Of a stretch of DNA of 64,000 nucleotides, positions 54,701 through 64,000 are shown in pieces. Numbering within the stretch: position 1 is the stretch's first letter; the number at the start of each line of letters is the position of its first letter. Both the position numbers and the translations under genes were made by a program. The DNA comes from Athripsodes cinereus (Eukaryota > Arthropoda > Insecta > Trichoptera > Leptoceridae), in the NCBI GenBank assembly GCA_947579605.1, contig OX388329.1, positions 25,190,299-25,254,298 of the forward strand, given 5' to 3'. The notes below the pieces were generated by a model. That model was not told where the DNA came from. It worked only from the letters and a program-made list of their open reading frames with translations, and did not search any database.

Positions 54701-54966
54701 CAATTGTGTCACCTCTTTCCACGACATTCCTTTCACTCTGATATCGTTGTCATAGGAACGGTGTATTGTGAAAGAGGGACGCCTGGGCCGACGGAACCCC
54801 TGCGGACGGAAGAACAGTGCTCTTTTTGGCCAACTATCATTAGGCATTCTCAAAACATGTCCCAGCCAGGACCATCGTCTCTCCTGTATGACGGAGATTA
54901 CAGGTCTCTGCTGGGTGCGCCGGCGCACAGCATCATTTGTAACATGTTCATACCATTTGACATATT

Positions 54967-55730
54967 CTATTTACAAATGAAATAGTTTTTTTTATAATAA
55001 AAAATAGTACCTAATATCCTTTTTATAAGTTAGTAAATTCAACTCTTCAGAAATTTTCTGGTTATTTTACCTACAAATACAGCTAAAAATTCTGGGTAAT
55101 TTTAAAATTCTTAATTTTACGAAAAATTTCGTAAAACAACAAACACTTGGCGTCGGTCGTCGCATAAAAAAACCGTTATTTTTCACTTTTATACTAATAA
55201 TAATACTAAAACCTACCTTCTATTACTTCTACCTGCCTGAAAAAATGTACATAGAAAGAGGTATACGTTCTTATTTAGATACTTGAGCGTTGGCGAAAGA
55301 TGGAAATTTTGTATAGACGAGAGAAGAAAGCAGAAGAAGAGAAAAAGTGCGAATATAACTTTTTATTTTATATTATATAATTTTCTTCGTTTAAGCGGGG
55401 CAATTTATTTTCATAACATTCTACAACTAAGGCAAGAAGATTTATATACGTATAAGGAGGGGTTTTTAAAGGGTGGTGCTTACATATTTTGATGTTGGTT
55501 TAAGTGAAGGCAGATCTCCCCTTTGCACAAACAGCACCTTTTTCTTGCTTAAAATAATAAAGAAAATAATAAAAAGAAAAAACAAGACTATCTTGTTGTA
55601 ATTAGTAACATTTTATGACGGCCTTACATCGATCTTGCAATAGGTATGCAGTTAGTTTTAGTAGATTATTATATGTTTTTTTCTTTAACTTTTTTAAAAA
55701 ATGAATTAATTTTCTGAGTCAACTTTTTAA
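54967..55730. other. AT-rich DNA, no gene accepted
   Basis: The plus frame 55283-55492 (MSVGERWKFCIDERRKQKKR...) is Lys/Arg-rich by composition and unrecognised. Confidence 0.4.
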
Positions 55731-55734
55731 TTTA

Positions 55735-56185
55735 TTCATACCATCACAGCATTTCTCAGGAGTAGCCAGCGTACTGACTGCCTTTTGTTTGTTTGAATTT
55801 CTTATAATGATTCCCCAAAGTTCACCCGTCAAAGAATTGTCTTCCATTCATTCGTTCCCGTAAGTCTCCGAGAGCCCTGCAAAAAGCAGGCATTTGAAAA
55901 ATAAAGATATTTTACATATTTGATTCAGCAATGAGGTTTTACAATGAGGACAATTTGTAAAGCGCCGTTTACCCATGACATGACCTCAAGGGCGCCGTAT
56001 ACCGTATCCATCACTCGAAACTCCCAGTAAAAAGGTGCGTCTTCAACCCTCTTTTAAAACATGGATTATACCCATCCTGAATATCCTAATTTTTTGTTTG
56101 TACAAAGAGGACATTTTGTATGTTCATTACATGCAGGTTGGTCTGCTGGCTACCCCACTCTTGAAATATGCTTCAATGGTATCGA
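55735..56185. mobile_element. SINE-4 composite with LINE-T insert
   Basis: Positions 55735-55785 are a minus SINE-4 end (ATACCATCACAGCATTTCTC). Positions 55850-55942 are a plus 5' half. Positions 55958-56060 are a minus LINE-T end (GCGCCGTTTACCC, CTCAAGGGCGCCGTATACCG, GTGCGTCTTCAACCC). Positions 56065-56180 are the plus SINE-4 3' half (TACCCATCCTGAATATCC to GGTCTGCTGGCTACCCCACT). Confidence 0.6.
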
Positions 56186-56224
56186 ATCAGTAGTTGTATC
56201 TATACAAATTAATGTGTCGAGAAT

Positions 56225-56345
56225 ACCTATACCTATTGTTTTTCTCTTTATGCATTATTTTTCTTGACTGTTCCTTTCTATTTGTATTATTTGTAAAGGC
56301 TGATACAGCCGTTTATTATGTAAATAAATAAATAAATAAATATCT
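56225..56345 (+). mobile_element. LINE (AAAT)n tail
   Basis: TTTGTAAAGGCTGATACAGC, CGTTTATTATGTAAATAAAT, parallel to 50960-51020. Confidence 0.6.
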
Positions 56346-56678
56346 AGAACTACTTTTACTCGACTTTGATTCACTTGAAAACATAATACAATATACTAAC
56401 ATACATTCGATGGTATAGCGCACAGATGTGGTAAGTGCAGTTTTTGCCGAAAATGAGTTATTATACGCATGCGAATCTATATCATCTGAAGTATGTTCCT
56501 TAGGAATATTATTGCGTAATTCTGTGTCATTCACGAGATATTTAACAAAAACTATGTGTGGTTAGTACTAAATTGTATGGCATCTCAAACTTTCAACATT
56601 GATTATCTCAAAACTATGAAAACTGCACTTACCACATCTGTGCGCTATGCCATCGAATAATACCATAACTGCTTTTCT
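56346..56678. other. Unassigned, with an inverted repeat
   Basis: AGATGTGGTAAGTGCAGTTTT near 56425-56445 recurs inverted near 56618-56643 (AAAACTGCACTTACCACATC, shown from AACTGCACTT). The outer ATTCGATGGTATAGCGCACA and its inverse TGTGCGCTATGCCATCGAAT also pair. The roughly 250 bp unit 56405-56660 is thus a hairpin-type element with arms of about 40 bp. Confidence 0.65.
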
Positions 56679-56679
56679 T

Positions 56680-56835
56680 ACCAGCGGGTTAACCAGCGGA
56701 AAACAAACTGCATTAAATGATCATGCAGATTGTCCTCTCCACGCTTACAAAAAATAAGACTTCCAGGATATATGACATGAGTTTAAGATGTTAATTGTCT
56801 TATACAAGCACCTGCCTTTTGCAGTGAGGGACTTA
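56680..56835 (-). mobile_element. SINE-4, diverged
   Basis: CAGCGGGTTAACCAGCGG, GCAGATTGTCCTCTCCACGC, GACTTCCAGGATAT and CACCTGCCTTTTGCAG keep family order. Confidence 0.6.
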
Positions 56836-57174
56836 TTCTATACTAGAAACTACGTGAGGTTATAAAGATTTTATAGAGAACAGTAAGTAATTTGTCTATA
56901 AAGTACATTCAAATGCACATTATCCGTACGTAAAATTAAACCCAGATTATTAATTCGCCTGTCAGATAATGTGACATAAGAAATATTACCTTAAAAATAA
57001 AATATTATAATAATTCTTACTCTTTCTCCTTCCATAATAACGACATAATGAAAGGAAATTTATGATACTGTCATAATATTTGGAATAATTTCAGTCTGTA
57101 AAAAAATATCTTCATTTGATAGGCTATATTTTAATATTTGATAATAAAAATAATTATTTTATTGATAATTATAG

Positions 57175-57540
57175 ATAAAATGGACTTCCGTGTTTTATCC
57201 TCTAACGATATCTGCACATACATTTGTGGCACCGACTTGAAGTAATTGTTTTAAATAGTTAGTATAAACAACGCATGTTGGACTACCGTGATTTTGGCAC
57301 TAACAAAATTTTCTATGATTTTTTCTCCCTGATGGAATATTATAACGTATGTAGGACTTCCGTTGATTTTCCATTAACATTAAATGGACTTCATATATTT
57401 ATTACAAATGAAAAATCATATAATCCAACAACTTTTGACTACAGTATTTTACCCACTAACATAACGTTTTGTCACCAATATATTTGCATTGTTAACTCAA
57501 AAGTGGTAAAAAGTGGACTCCCGTGGTTTATCCTCTAAGG
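57175..57540 (+). repeat. Dispersed GGACTNCCGTG motif, four copies
   Basis: ATGGACTTCCGTGTTTTATC at 57180, TTGGACTACCGTGATTTTGG near 57279, TAGGACTTCCGTTGATTTTC near 57353, GTGGACTCCCGTGGTTTATC near 57512. The outer two share a longer match ending TTTATCCTCTAA. The overlapping plus frame 57275-57538 is not recognised. Confidence 0.6.
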
Positions 57541-58383
57541 TACAGAATTATTTATTTATTTAAACACATCAGTATTTCTAGGATCTTTGTGGAAAAAATT
57601 CACATCATCTGTAATAAATATACATTCGTTAGTCCGCAATAGCTACCGAACTTGTACCACGATGGTCAAATAGTAGCGATATTATGAAAGTAGATAATAT
57701 ACCAAAGTAAATAATGTACCAATATTATTTGATTTTGAAATATTTTGCGGGTGTAAACTATGACTATAAAACCTCCAAACGCGCTATTATTATTAAATTG
57801 TTTTGTAATTATTATTACTAATATAAACAAATTTGTTTGAGGTAATTGATTTTAACACCAATGATGATGAATGAGTGAATAATAATAGATACTTGTAATT
57901 ATTATTGTAACACGAAATGGCAATAAATTGGAAAACATTTAAATGTGCGAATTATTCCACTACAAATAATATATTATACAAAAATTATTCGATAATTTGT
58001 TTTTTGATTTGTTATTTCAATATTAATAACGTGAGAATATTATAAATTGTGTGAATCGCTGTTTTAAATAACGGACAATTTAATAAACAAATGCGCAGTA
58101 TTTATTTTTGTTTTGTCAGTTACTTTCGTTTTCTCTTATTGAGGTTATTCATCCATAATTATTAATTTCTAAACTATTGTTCAACAGTACACAATTTATG
58201 TATTAACGACATATGCGTGTTATGCCCAATCCAGTTTAACAAACAAAAAATATGTAAATGTTTTAAATATTCAAGTTTTATTGACACCGAAAGATCAACT
58301 TGACTCACAATAATTTGATTTATTCCATTACGTTTAGTAAGACTACTGTCCTTTCAGCAATCAGCAGTAGCAGTAAGTCATTC
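57541..58383. other. AT-rich DNA, nothing seen
   Basis: No gene or repeat family is recognised. Confidence 0.4.
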
Positions 58384-58384
58384 A

Positions 58385-58593
58385 TTCATTCACCGCCCTC
58401 AACGCTCCTCTCGGGAGCAGAGGGCAGAAACCAGCCTCCTCCATTCAGAGCGTCTCTGCGCCAATTGCGTCATCTCCTTCCACGACATTCCCTGCGCTCT
58501 GATGACGTTGTCATAGGAACGGTGTATTGTGAAAGAGGGACGCCCGGGTCGACGAAACCCTTCCGGACGGAAGAACAGTGCTCTTTTTGGCTA
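58385..58593 (-). pseudogene. LINE-R C-terminal end
   Basis: The plus strand shows the inverse of LINE-R: CAACGCTCCTCTCGGGAGCA, CATTCAGAGCGTCTCTGCGC, CAATTGCGTCATCTCC, GAACAGTGCTCTTTTTGGC. It provides the uninterrupted sequence of both sites that were hit in the 52262-54966 copy. Truncated at about 58593. Confidence 0.8.
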
Positions 58594-58626
58594 AAAACTA
58601 TAGTATTTACATAATTTTAATTATAA

Positions 58627-58850
58627 TTATACACATTTCAATAGCCATTCCTTGACAAGCTTTTTTGTTGCAATCTCACTACCATATTTCCTAAAAGATG
58701 TCGGCGTCATATTAAGCAATTTAGGCACGCTAAATTCTGAAGTTATCTTATTATTACATATTGTCAGTTCGCTTAACCTGGATGTAAATAAGATGAACAG
58801 TAAAGACGCAAGCAGTCTTCTAGCATACATCGGAAGGTTTGGAGATCCAT
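58627..58850 (-). CDS. Unrecognised 67-74 codon open frame
   Basis: The minus frame reads MYARRLLASLLFILFTSRLS, ELTICNNKITSEFSVPKLLN, MTPTSFRKYGSEIATKKLVK and EWLLKCV, stop at 58627-58629. It can be extended upstream by HGSPNLP before a stop. The residue mix (balanced Lys/Glu/Leu, few low-complexity runs) looks more protein-like than the chance frames nearby, but the opposite strand is also open (58652-58897). It begins some 30 bp from a LINE-R truncation. I do not know the family. It could be a transposon exon or chance. Confidence 0.25.
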
Positions 58851-58860
58851 GTTTTCAAAG

Positions 58861-59645
58861 ACAAGGTTTGTCTAAATTAAGTATTATTTGTACCTAAATA
58901 AAAATATATTGATCATTGAATAACCCATTAGTGGAATTGACGTGTGAGTTAAAGCTGTATTGATATGAGTTAAATTAAATAAATTAAATACAAATACCAC
59001 CCTTTTAATGATAAGTACAAAAAAGTGATATATCTTATTTAAGAAATTTCAGGAGGGGAAAAATATCCCTCATGAAAATGTATTTCATAGCAAATTTCGA
59101 TGACGAGTAGAAAAAACATGACGATCAGGTGTATGTAAATAGAAAATAAAAAAATAACACATAATGCTTGTATTGCGTCGATCATAATATTATTGCTTCT
59201 TATACAATAACGTTTTACTACAAAATAAATGTTTTTCAGATGACTTGTGCGATCAGCAATGGCGTAAGAGCTATGGTGATTGAATGATGGTGTATTTTGA
59301 TAATAAAATGATACGTACAAAAGTGAACACCAAGTCGATATCATTTTTTGAGGTAGCATTATAAATAAGTCCCTGTCTTCAAGGTATTTAATAAGATATT
59401 AAATTGTCATTTTTCAACATAGGAAATACAAAACGACTTATTTTGTGTGAGGAATTGTGATATGTACATACCGTATTGAAATATTAAGATGTCATTTGAA
59501 GTTTTTTCCTCCGTAAATTGTTAGTAGGTACAAGTTATATAATATTTGAAAAAATGAGCTTTTATTATATTGAATTTTAAGACTGGAGTACGAATTGCTT
59601 TGTTGATAAAAATATTAAAATGACAGATCCAAACAATCATTTAAA
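58861..59645. other. AT-rich DNA, nothing seen
   Basis: The minus frame 59039-59359 is unrecognised. Confidence 0.4.
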
Positions 59646-59647
59646 TA

Positions 59648-60479
59648 AATATTTAGTTTGATTAAATTAAATTAAAACACTGAGTCTTTCACTTAAAGTA
59701 TTATATTTTCAAAAGCTTTTCGGACTACGTCCATCCTCAGTGAAAAAATATATATAATGAGTTACAATCCATTGGATTGGTCTGCAACGAGTTTTGTCTT
59801 TCTTCTCCATTCCTCCCTATTCTCAGCCAGTCTTTTCAGCTCTACGTATGAGCCACAATTCATGTCCCTCTTCAGTTGGTCCATATACGCATATCTGGGC
59901 CGGCCTCTGCCGTTTGTGCCCTCGGTCCTACCCTCCGCGATGGCGATGAGGAGTCCTGGGTGCCTGATGTTGTGGCCAATCCAGTTAGCTCGTTGTTGGC
60001 TGATTCTCTAAAGGAGTTGCCTTTTTTCGCCTACCCTGTTTAATACTTCTTCATTTTCGACGTGTTCCGACCAATGGATCTTCAGCATGCGTCTGTAGCA
60101 CCACATCTCGAAGGCCGCCAACCGTCCGCTTTCAATCTTGCTGATGGTCCATGTCTCACAACCATAAAGCAAAATGCTCCATACGAAGGCTTTAGTAAGG
60201 TTCTTCCTTACGCTTAAATCAATGTTTGGGGATTCCAATATTTTAGACTTTTTGTTAAAGGCAATCCTTGCCTGGTTTATTCTGCTTACGATTTCTGCTT
60301 TGGAGCGTCCATCCTGGTTTATTCTACTGCCCAGGTACACGAACTCACTTACTTGTTTGATGCTCACTCCATTTATGGCAATTTTCGCAGTCGTTTCCTC
60401 CCTTCCAACGACCATACATTTAGTGAAAAAATACTTTAAGTGAAAGACACAGTATTTTAATTTAATCAAACTAAATATT
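59648..60479. mobile_element. Inverted-repeat-bounded unit containing LINE-P
   Basis: The left end 59648-59701 (AATATTTAGTTTGATTAAAT, then TCTTTCACTTAAAGTAT) is the inverse of the right end 60431-60479 apart from a 6 bp AATTAA difference and a few substitutions. Between the left arm and the LINE tail are 57 bp containing, on the minus strand, CACTGAGGATGGACGTAGTC and CGAAAAGC. No target duplication is clear. This may be a DNA element, a LINE hit by a hairpin element, or a retroelement with inverted ends. Confidence 0.65.
59762..60430 (-). pseudogene. LINE-P C-terminal reading frame with one nonsense codon
   Basis: This is the longest LINE-P copy (about 220 codons). It reads MVVGREETTAKIAINGVSIK, VSEFVYLGSRINQDGRSKAE, INQARIAFNKKSK, LTKAFVWSILLYGCETWTIS, AAFEMWCYRRMLKIHWSEHV, RVGEKRQLL. 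An in-frame TAG (60008-60010, Lys in the 16083 copy) follows, then RISQQRANWIGHNIRHPGLL and on to ADQSNGL, stop at 59762-59764. YLGS and LLYGCETW are hallmarks of the region just behind the reverse transcriptase palm in RTE-like LINEs. The catalytic part (YADD box) is not included. The tail is TATATA. Confidence 0.88.
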
Positions 60480-60559
60480 CAATTATGACGAACTTTCACA
60501 ATGTTTGCTCCTCGAAAATAAATAAATTTTAATAATTTAATATTGACAAATTCTCCATC

Positions 60560-60672
60560 ACCTCATCATTGAATTTACATTTACAATTCAGCGATGAGTT
60601 ATATCACTCATTCTGAGTGGCTTAATTGTGACACGGCACAATTTACATGTTCATTACATGTAAGATACTTCA
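60560..60672 (+). mobile_element. SINE-4 3' half, diverged
   Basis: AATTCAGCGATGAGTTATAT, CACTCATTCTGAGTGGC, ACACGGCACAATTTACATG. The tail is lost. Confidence 0.5.
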
Positions 60673-60721
60673 TTAGTTAAAAAATAAAATGCAAAACTGA
60701 TATAAGCTTGATATAATCAGT

Positions 60722-60768
60722 ATACTTACAGAAGCGTAATTTCTTCCAACCAACCATATAAAGTTGTT
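60722..60768 (-). mobile_element. LINE-U-type tail scrap
   Basis: TTACAGAAGCGTAATTTCTT, CCAACCAACC is the inverse of the hairpin segment (TTAC/GTAA pair) with its TTGGTTGGAAG lead. Confidence 0.4.
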
Positions 60769-61028
60769 GTAAAAAATCTGTTTACGATAAGGAAACTACC
60801 TATTTAAAATGTTGAGTGCAAAAAATAGCACAGTTTAATATAAATGTTGCAAGATTTCTCTTCTTCGCAATTTCGCAAAGAGGTGTTATAAGTTATTTTA
60901 CAAGTACTTAAATGTATATTACGATAGTGAAGTTCGAAAATTTAATCGAAATTGTTTAATATAAATTTTCATTAGTTGCAAAGTTTTATTTTTCAAAATC
61001 AGTTAATTAATTGAATACATTCAATCAT
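60769..61028. other. AT-rich DNA, nothing seen
   Basis: No gene or repeat family is recognised. Confidence 0.4.
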
Positions 61029-61029
61029 G

Positions 61030-61245
61030 ATCAAGTTCTTCAACGTTCCTCTCGTGAGTATAGGGTAGGAACCAGTCACCTCCATTCTGCATCAATTGAG
61101 CCACCGTCATTATCATAGGATTGGTGTGTTGTAAAAGAGAGACGTCCAAATTTGTAAATGACAAAATATAGCTCTTCTTGGTCAACTATTACTGGACATT
61201 CTCAAATCATGACTCAACCAGGACCAGTTAGTTATTGACGACTAA
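61030..61245 (-). mobile_element. LINE-R 3' region, decayed
   Basis: CTTCAACGTTCCTCTCGTGA, CAGTCACCTCCATTCTG, CATAGGATTGGTGTGTTG, TTGGTCAACTATTACTGGAC and CAACCAGGACCA follow the inverse LINE-R order with many substitutions. Confidence 0.65.
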
Positions 61246-61655
61246 CAATTATACTTGTGTAATTCTTATGAAATTTGTAAGTAATAATTCACAGATTTTC
61301 TGACTTAAAGCTAGCTGATTTTTCAAAACTTTTTCTCTCATCATCAAGCTTATGAAAATATATTAATGTTAATTCTAATTACTTCAATGAAAAAAAAAAT
61401 GTATATTATGTCTAAAATCTAAGATCTTCAAAGGTTTCGTAATTAGATTAAAAAGTTTTTTCGATGTCTATAATTTTGTAAACCACCCCTAACGTTTTTA
61501 CATTCTAAGTACTCTTTCGTCATAGCTACAGCTTCACTCATTGACCTGAGAGGTGAAGAAAATATGCCGCCAGGCAGAGCCGGCAACTTAAATAAAAAAA
61601 GAAATACAGTTGACCCGTTAACGAATAACTTAATTTGCTATAATGACATAATATT
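61246..61655. other. AT-rich DNA, nothing seen
   Basis: A short GC-richer word (CCGCCAGGCAGAGCCGGC) lies near 61568 and is unassigned. Confidence 0.4.
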
Positions 61656-61659
61656 ATAG

Positions 61660-61745
61660 TGACTATGGGGTAGCCAGCGGATGACCTCCATGTAAAAGCA
61701 TACAATTCTGTCTCGTTCGTGATAACTGATTTCTAGTATTTAAGG
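61660..61745 (-). mobile_element. SINE-4 3' scrap
   Basis: GACTATGGGGTAGCCAGCGG, AATTCTGTCTCGTTCGTG. Confidence 0.5.
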
Positions 61746-61749
61746 ATTT

Positions 61750-61985
61750 TTTGCTTTTATATTTATGTTTTTGTATTGTTTTAAGTATTGTATTATCGTT
61801 GTTTTTAAATTTACTTTGACTTTTTTAGAGAATTTTAACTTTTGCTTTTTTTTCCTCAAGACTGAGACATTGCTGGTAAGAGTGGAATCTTCGCTGGTCT
61901 ACATGTTAAATGTATTAATTGTCAACATATTATGTAACGACTGTTTGATTCTAAATATTGTAAAAATAAAAAAATAAAAATAATT
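61750..61985 (+). mobile_element. LINE 3' tail (AAAATAAA type)
   Basis: It matches the end at 51715-51862: CTTCGCTGGTCTACATG, CGACTGTTTGATTCTAAATA, TTGTAAAAATAAAAAAATAA. The 70-codon frame across it is UTR. Confidence 0.6.
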
Positions 61986-62438
61986 AAACTTAAAAATATT
62001 TAAAATGAATGAAAAACATCAATAGAATTAATGGGACTACAAACGTAACATGGGTTTGTATATTTTCATGGAGGAAGGGCAGCAGTTTTCTAAACTTTTA
62101 TAGTTACAACAATCAGTATCCTGTGAACTTTTTTTAAGCCTCAGTTATCACGATAATATACTAATTTGGGATTCTTTTTCAATTTGGTAAAGGAATTTGA
62201 AATATTATTAGTTTATGTTCAACAATTTCAAAGACTAAGAAGCAGTTTTCAAGCAGAAAATTAATTGAAGATCCATTCTTTGCCCGAGATTGAACTGAAT
62301 CTTAATTTGTTACTCGTCAGAAGATTAATAAAGATCTAAATAGAAGCAGAAGTTGAGGGCTTTTCCAAAAACCCCAAAAACTCACTGGAGGATTCTCCCT
62401 TCGCCCAGAAAAAGTAACAGACTTAATTTGACGGAACA
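61986..62438. other. AT-rich DNA, nothing seen
   Basis: No gene or repeat family is recognised. Confidence 0.4.
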
Positions 62439-62439
62439 A

Positions 62440-62515
62440 TTTTTTTTAACGGAGAAGACAGCTTGCATGATTATTGCATGCTGCTGGTCTGCTGGCTAAC
62501 CTACTTGTTGTGTTT
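62440..62515 (+). mobile_element. SINE-4 3' end
   Basis: GGAGAAGACAGCTTGCATGA, TGCTGGTCTGCTGGCTAACC, TACTTGTTGTG. Confidence 0.6.
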
Positions 62516-62855
62516 TTATCGAAAGTAATGTTACAGTTAATGTTTTTTTTTATATAAGTAAAGAGTTAATAATATTTTTAACGAAAAATATGATTAATTC
62601 GTTAACCCGTTAATCATTAATGTGATTATCTGCTTTACAGATTTTCAACTCGATAACTGACGGCTGGCGTATACTAAAAATAATAATAGTGAAGAGCGAT
62701 AATTAACCACACAGAAAATATAGCATAAGATACAAGTTTTACTGTTCTTTTACCAAATCACCCTTTTTACGCTTTCAAACTTGGTGTTAAAGATTTTGTT
62801 TTAAAAATATTTTTTTTTTATTTATAGATTCACACCGTTTTTATATTTATGACAT
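62516..62855. other. AT-rich DNA, nothing seen
   Basis: No gene or repeat family is recognised. Confidence 0.4.
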
Positions 62856-62859
62856 TTTT

Positions 62860-62990
62860 CAGCATTATACAACCAAATAAGTCTCCATATGATCAGTCAT
62901 GGTCACACAAAAACTTAACAGTCTAATGCCGGGAAAAATTCACCTATCCAGATACAGGATATTAAAGGATTAGGCTCAAAACGCTCATAG
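62860..62990 (-). mobile_element. LINE-V 3' UTR fragment
   Basis: CAGCATTATACAACCAAATA, CAGTCATGGTCACACAAAAA, AGGATTAGGCTCAAAACGC. The order equals 9595-9722. The coding part is missing. Confidence 0.8.
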
Positions 62991-63428
62991 TATCTAATAT
63001 TTTCTAAATATTTTTTATTATTGATAACAGAGATGGACAGTTTGTGTATAAAATGCTGAAATTAAAATATTAAATACAAGCTTATTTAAATTAAATGAAC
63101 GTAAAACTTTAATAAATATTTAATAAACACTTCAGCGCGAAATAATAAATAAAATCTTATGTATTTATATTTTTAATATCCTCCGCTTCAAGCTTAAGCA
63201 CCTACAGGGAACTTACAAATTTTGTAATGTTTTATAATGATTTTTTATTTATTTACTTTACACGAAAGTAAGTAAATGTAACGTCTCTATATTTGTCGCC
63301 AGTGATTCATGATCACTTTCATATAACAGTTATATATCTCTCACTTACTACATGGTATCATAAAAAGTTCCCGTTCTAGGGTGTTAAACCATTTTGTTTA
63401 TTTATCATTTGCTGCATATTGACTGCAA
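62991..63428. other. AT-rich DNA, nothing seen
   Basis: No gene or repeat family is recognised. Confidence 0.4.
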
Positions 63429-63429
63429 A

Positions 63430-64000
63430 AAAATTCTATCATTAAATATCTCACAATACAGATACACAGATACAGAGGTAAAATGCAGGATAGAAGTTGC
63501 TCGTGCTGCATTTAATAAGATGAGACCCTTCTTCTGTGACGATAATTTGAATCTTAAACTTCGACAAAGAATGATAAAAGCTTACATATGGTCAACTCTA
63601 TTATACGGATGTGAAACTTGGACTCTGAAAGTAAACGTAATGAATCGGTTAGAAGCATTCGAAATGTGGGTACACAGAAGAATGCTTCGTATACCTTGGA
63701 CCGAAAGGGTCAGTAACATCGAAGTGCTTAGGAGAGCCGGAGCCAAGAGAGAGCTGTTGTCGATTGTTAAAGTGAGGAAGGTCTCATATTTGGGTCACGT
63801 GCTGCGTGGAGAGAAGTACCGTCTCCTCCGCCTTATATTGGAGGGCAAGATAGAAGGAAGACGGGGAGTTGGCAGAAAGCAGATGTCCTGGCTGCGCAAT
63901 ATTAGAGAATGGACCGGAATGAGGACAGTGGATGACCTGTTCAGAGCAGCACAGGACAGGGAGGTTTTCGCCGGAGTGATCGCCAACGTCGGGGGGACCT
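63430..64000 (+). pseudogene. LINE-S C-terminal reading frame, open to the window edge
   Basis: An uninterrupted plus frame of about 185 codons reads TEVKCRIEVARAAFNKMRPF, LRQRMIKAYIWSTLLYGCET, WTLKVNVMNRLEAFEMWVHR, RMLRIPWTERVSNIEVLRRA, VSYLGHVLRGEKYRLLRLIL, EGKIEGRRGVGRKQMSWLRN, IREWTGMRTVDDLFRAAQDR, EVFAGVIANVGGT. RIE-AR-AFN, LLYGCETWTL, LEAFE and WLRNIREW are the standard blocks behind the reverse transcriptase in RTE-like LINEs. No stop or frameshift is seen, so it is the youngest LINE copy here. The 5' end is truncated upstream of about 63430. The stop lies beyond the window. Confidence 0.88.

Larger units (their letters stand above)
52262..54966 (-). pseudogene. LINE-R C-terminal end, split twice by later insertions
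   Basis: The LINE-R frame runs on the minus strand from 54966 to 54707 (EYVKWYEHVTNDAVRRRTQQ, RPVISVIQERRWSWLGHVLR, GMSWKEVTQL). It jumps over a LINE-U copy to 54136-54118 (CAATTGGCACAGAGACGCT), jumps over the Harbinger element to 52344-52300 (AATGGAGGAGGCTGG) and ends in the ATG-repeat tail at 52262-52294. Joined in order these pieces give the layout of 50045-50330. This is a direct record of three successive insertions. Confidence 0.88.

Overview
The window is AT-rich, intron-poor, gene-free arthropod DNA that is almost entirely built from decayed transposable elements. Poly(A)-, (AAAT)n- and (TAT)n-tailed LINE 3' ends, tRNA-derived SINEs, palindromic MITEs and frequent TAGGTACCTA-like words point to an insect. 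This style is common in aphids and in Lepidoptera and I cannot decide between them from sequence alone. I find no host protein-coding gene, no rRNA and no functional tRNA. There is one assembly gap of exactly 200 N (42811-43010).

For cross-reference I name the repeat families by letter. LINE-P (conserved end ..QLKRDMN..ADQSNGL, TATATA tail), LINE-Q (..WLDHVDQILKDGR.., TATAG tail), LINE-R (..WRRLVSALCSREER, ATG-repeat tail) and LINE-S (..WLRNIREWTG..) are RTE-like C-termini. LINE-T (..TALFTGALETV) and LINE-W (..VAGPLLWNKIPYGL..) are CR1/Jockey-like C-termini. LINE-U is Jockey-like. LINE-V carries the C-terminus of a restriction-like-endonuclease LINE. LINE-X is known only by a shared 3' tail. 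SINE-1, -2 and -3 have tRNA-like B boxes. SINE-4 is a roughly 240 bp repeat (at least 15 fragments) whose 3' end resembles that of LINE-Q. MITE-1 (AGGCCTGAGTC ends), MITE-2 (CTCTTGACA ends, TA target), MITE-3 (GCGCCTACTAC ends, TTAA target) and MITE-4 (TGGCCGG ends) are non-autonomous DNA elements.

Layout. 1-9 kb: AT-rich DNA with two MITE-2 copies, one MITE-1 and a perfect hairpin. 9.5-10.1 kb: LINE-V. 11.6 kb: a 31 bp minisatellite. 12.9-13.3 kb: LINE-P split by MITE-1. 17.8-18.5 kb: an odd inverted-repeat element made of TTCGAA motifs. 19.3-22.5 kb: LINE-Q, SINE-4, low-complexity GATGAAAT DNA and LINE-T. 25 kb: a pyrimidine-rich GC island, then (AAAT)n. 29.4 kb: a tandem array with tRNA B-box words. 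30-38 kb: LINE-Q, -W, -T, -S and several SINE-4. 39.2-40.2 kb: LINE-U followed at once by a TIR element with a short start-of-ORF. 44.5-45.2 kb: one LTR of a Gypsy-type retrotransposon with a textbook core promoter and a perfect seven-unit heat shock element. 45.3-46.1 kb: a three-level nest (MITE-1 in MITE-3 in LINE-P). 52.3-54.9 kb: LINE-R split by a PIF/Harbinger element with a broken HARBI1-like transposase and by a LINE-U copy. 59.6-60.5 kb: a TIR-bounded unit holding LINE-P. 63.4-64.0 kb: LINE-S, open to the window edge.

The most interesting items are the heat-shock-element LTR, the CAG...CTG boundaries shared by MITE-1 and the Harbinger derivative (original target sites can be read from other LINE copies in the window), the TTCGAA element, the hairpin that appears to covary in LINE-U-like tails, and the 3'-end resemblance between SINE-4 and LINE-Q.
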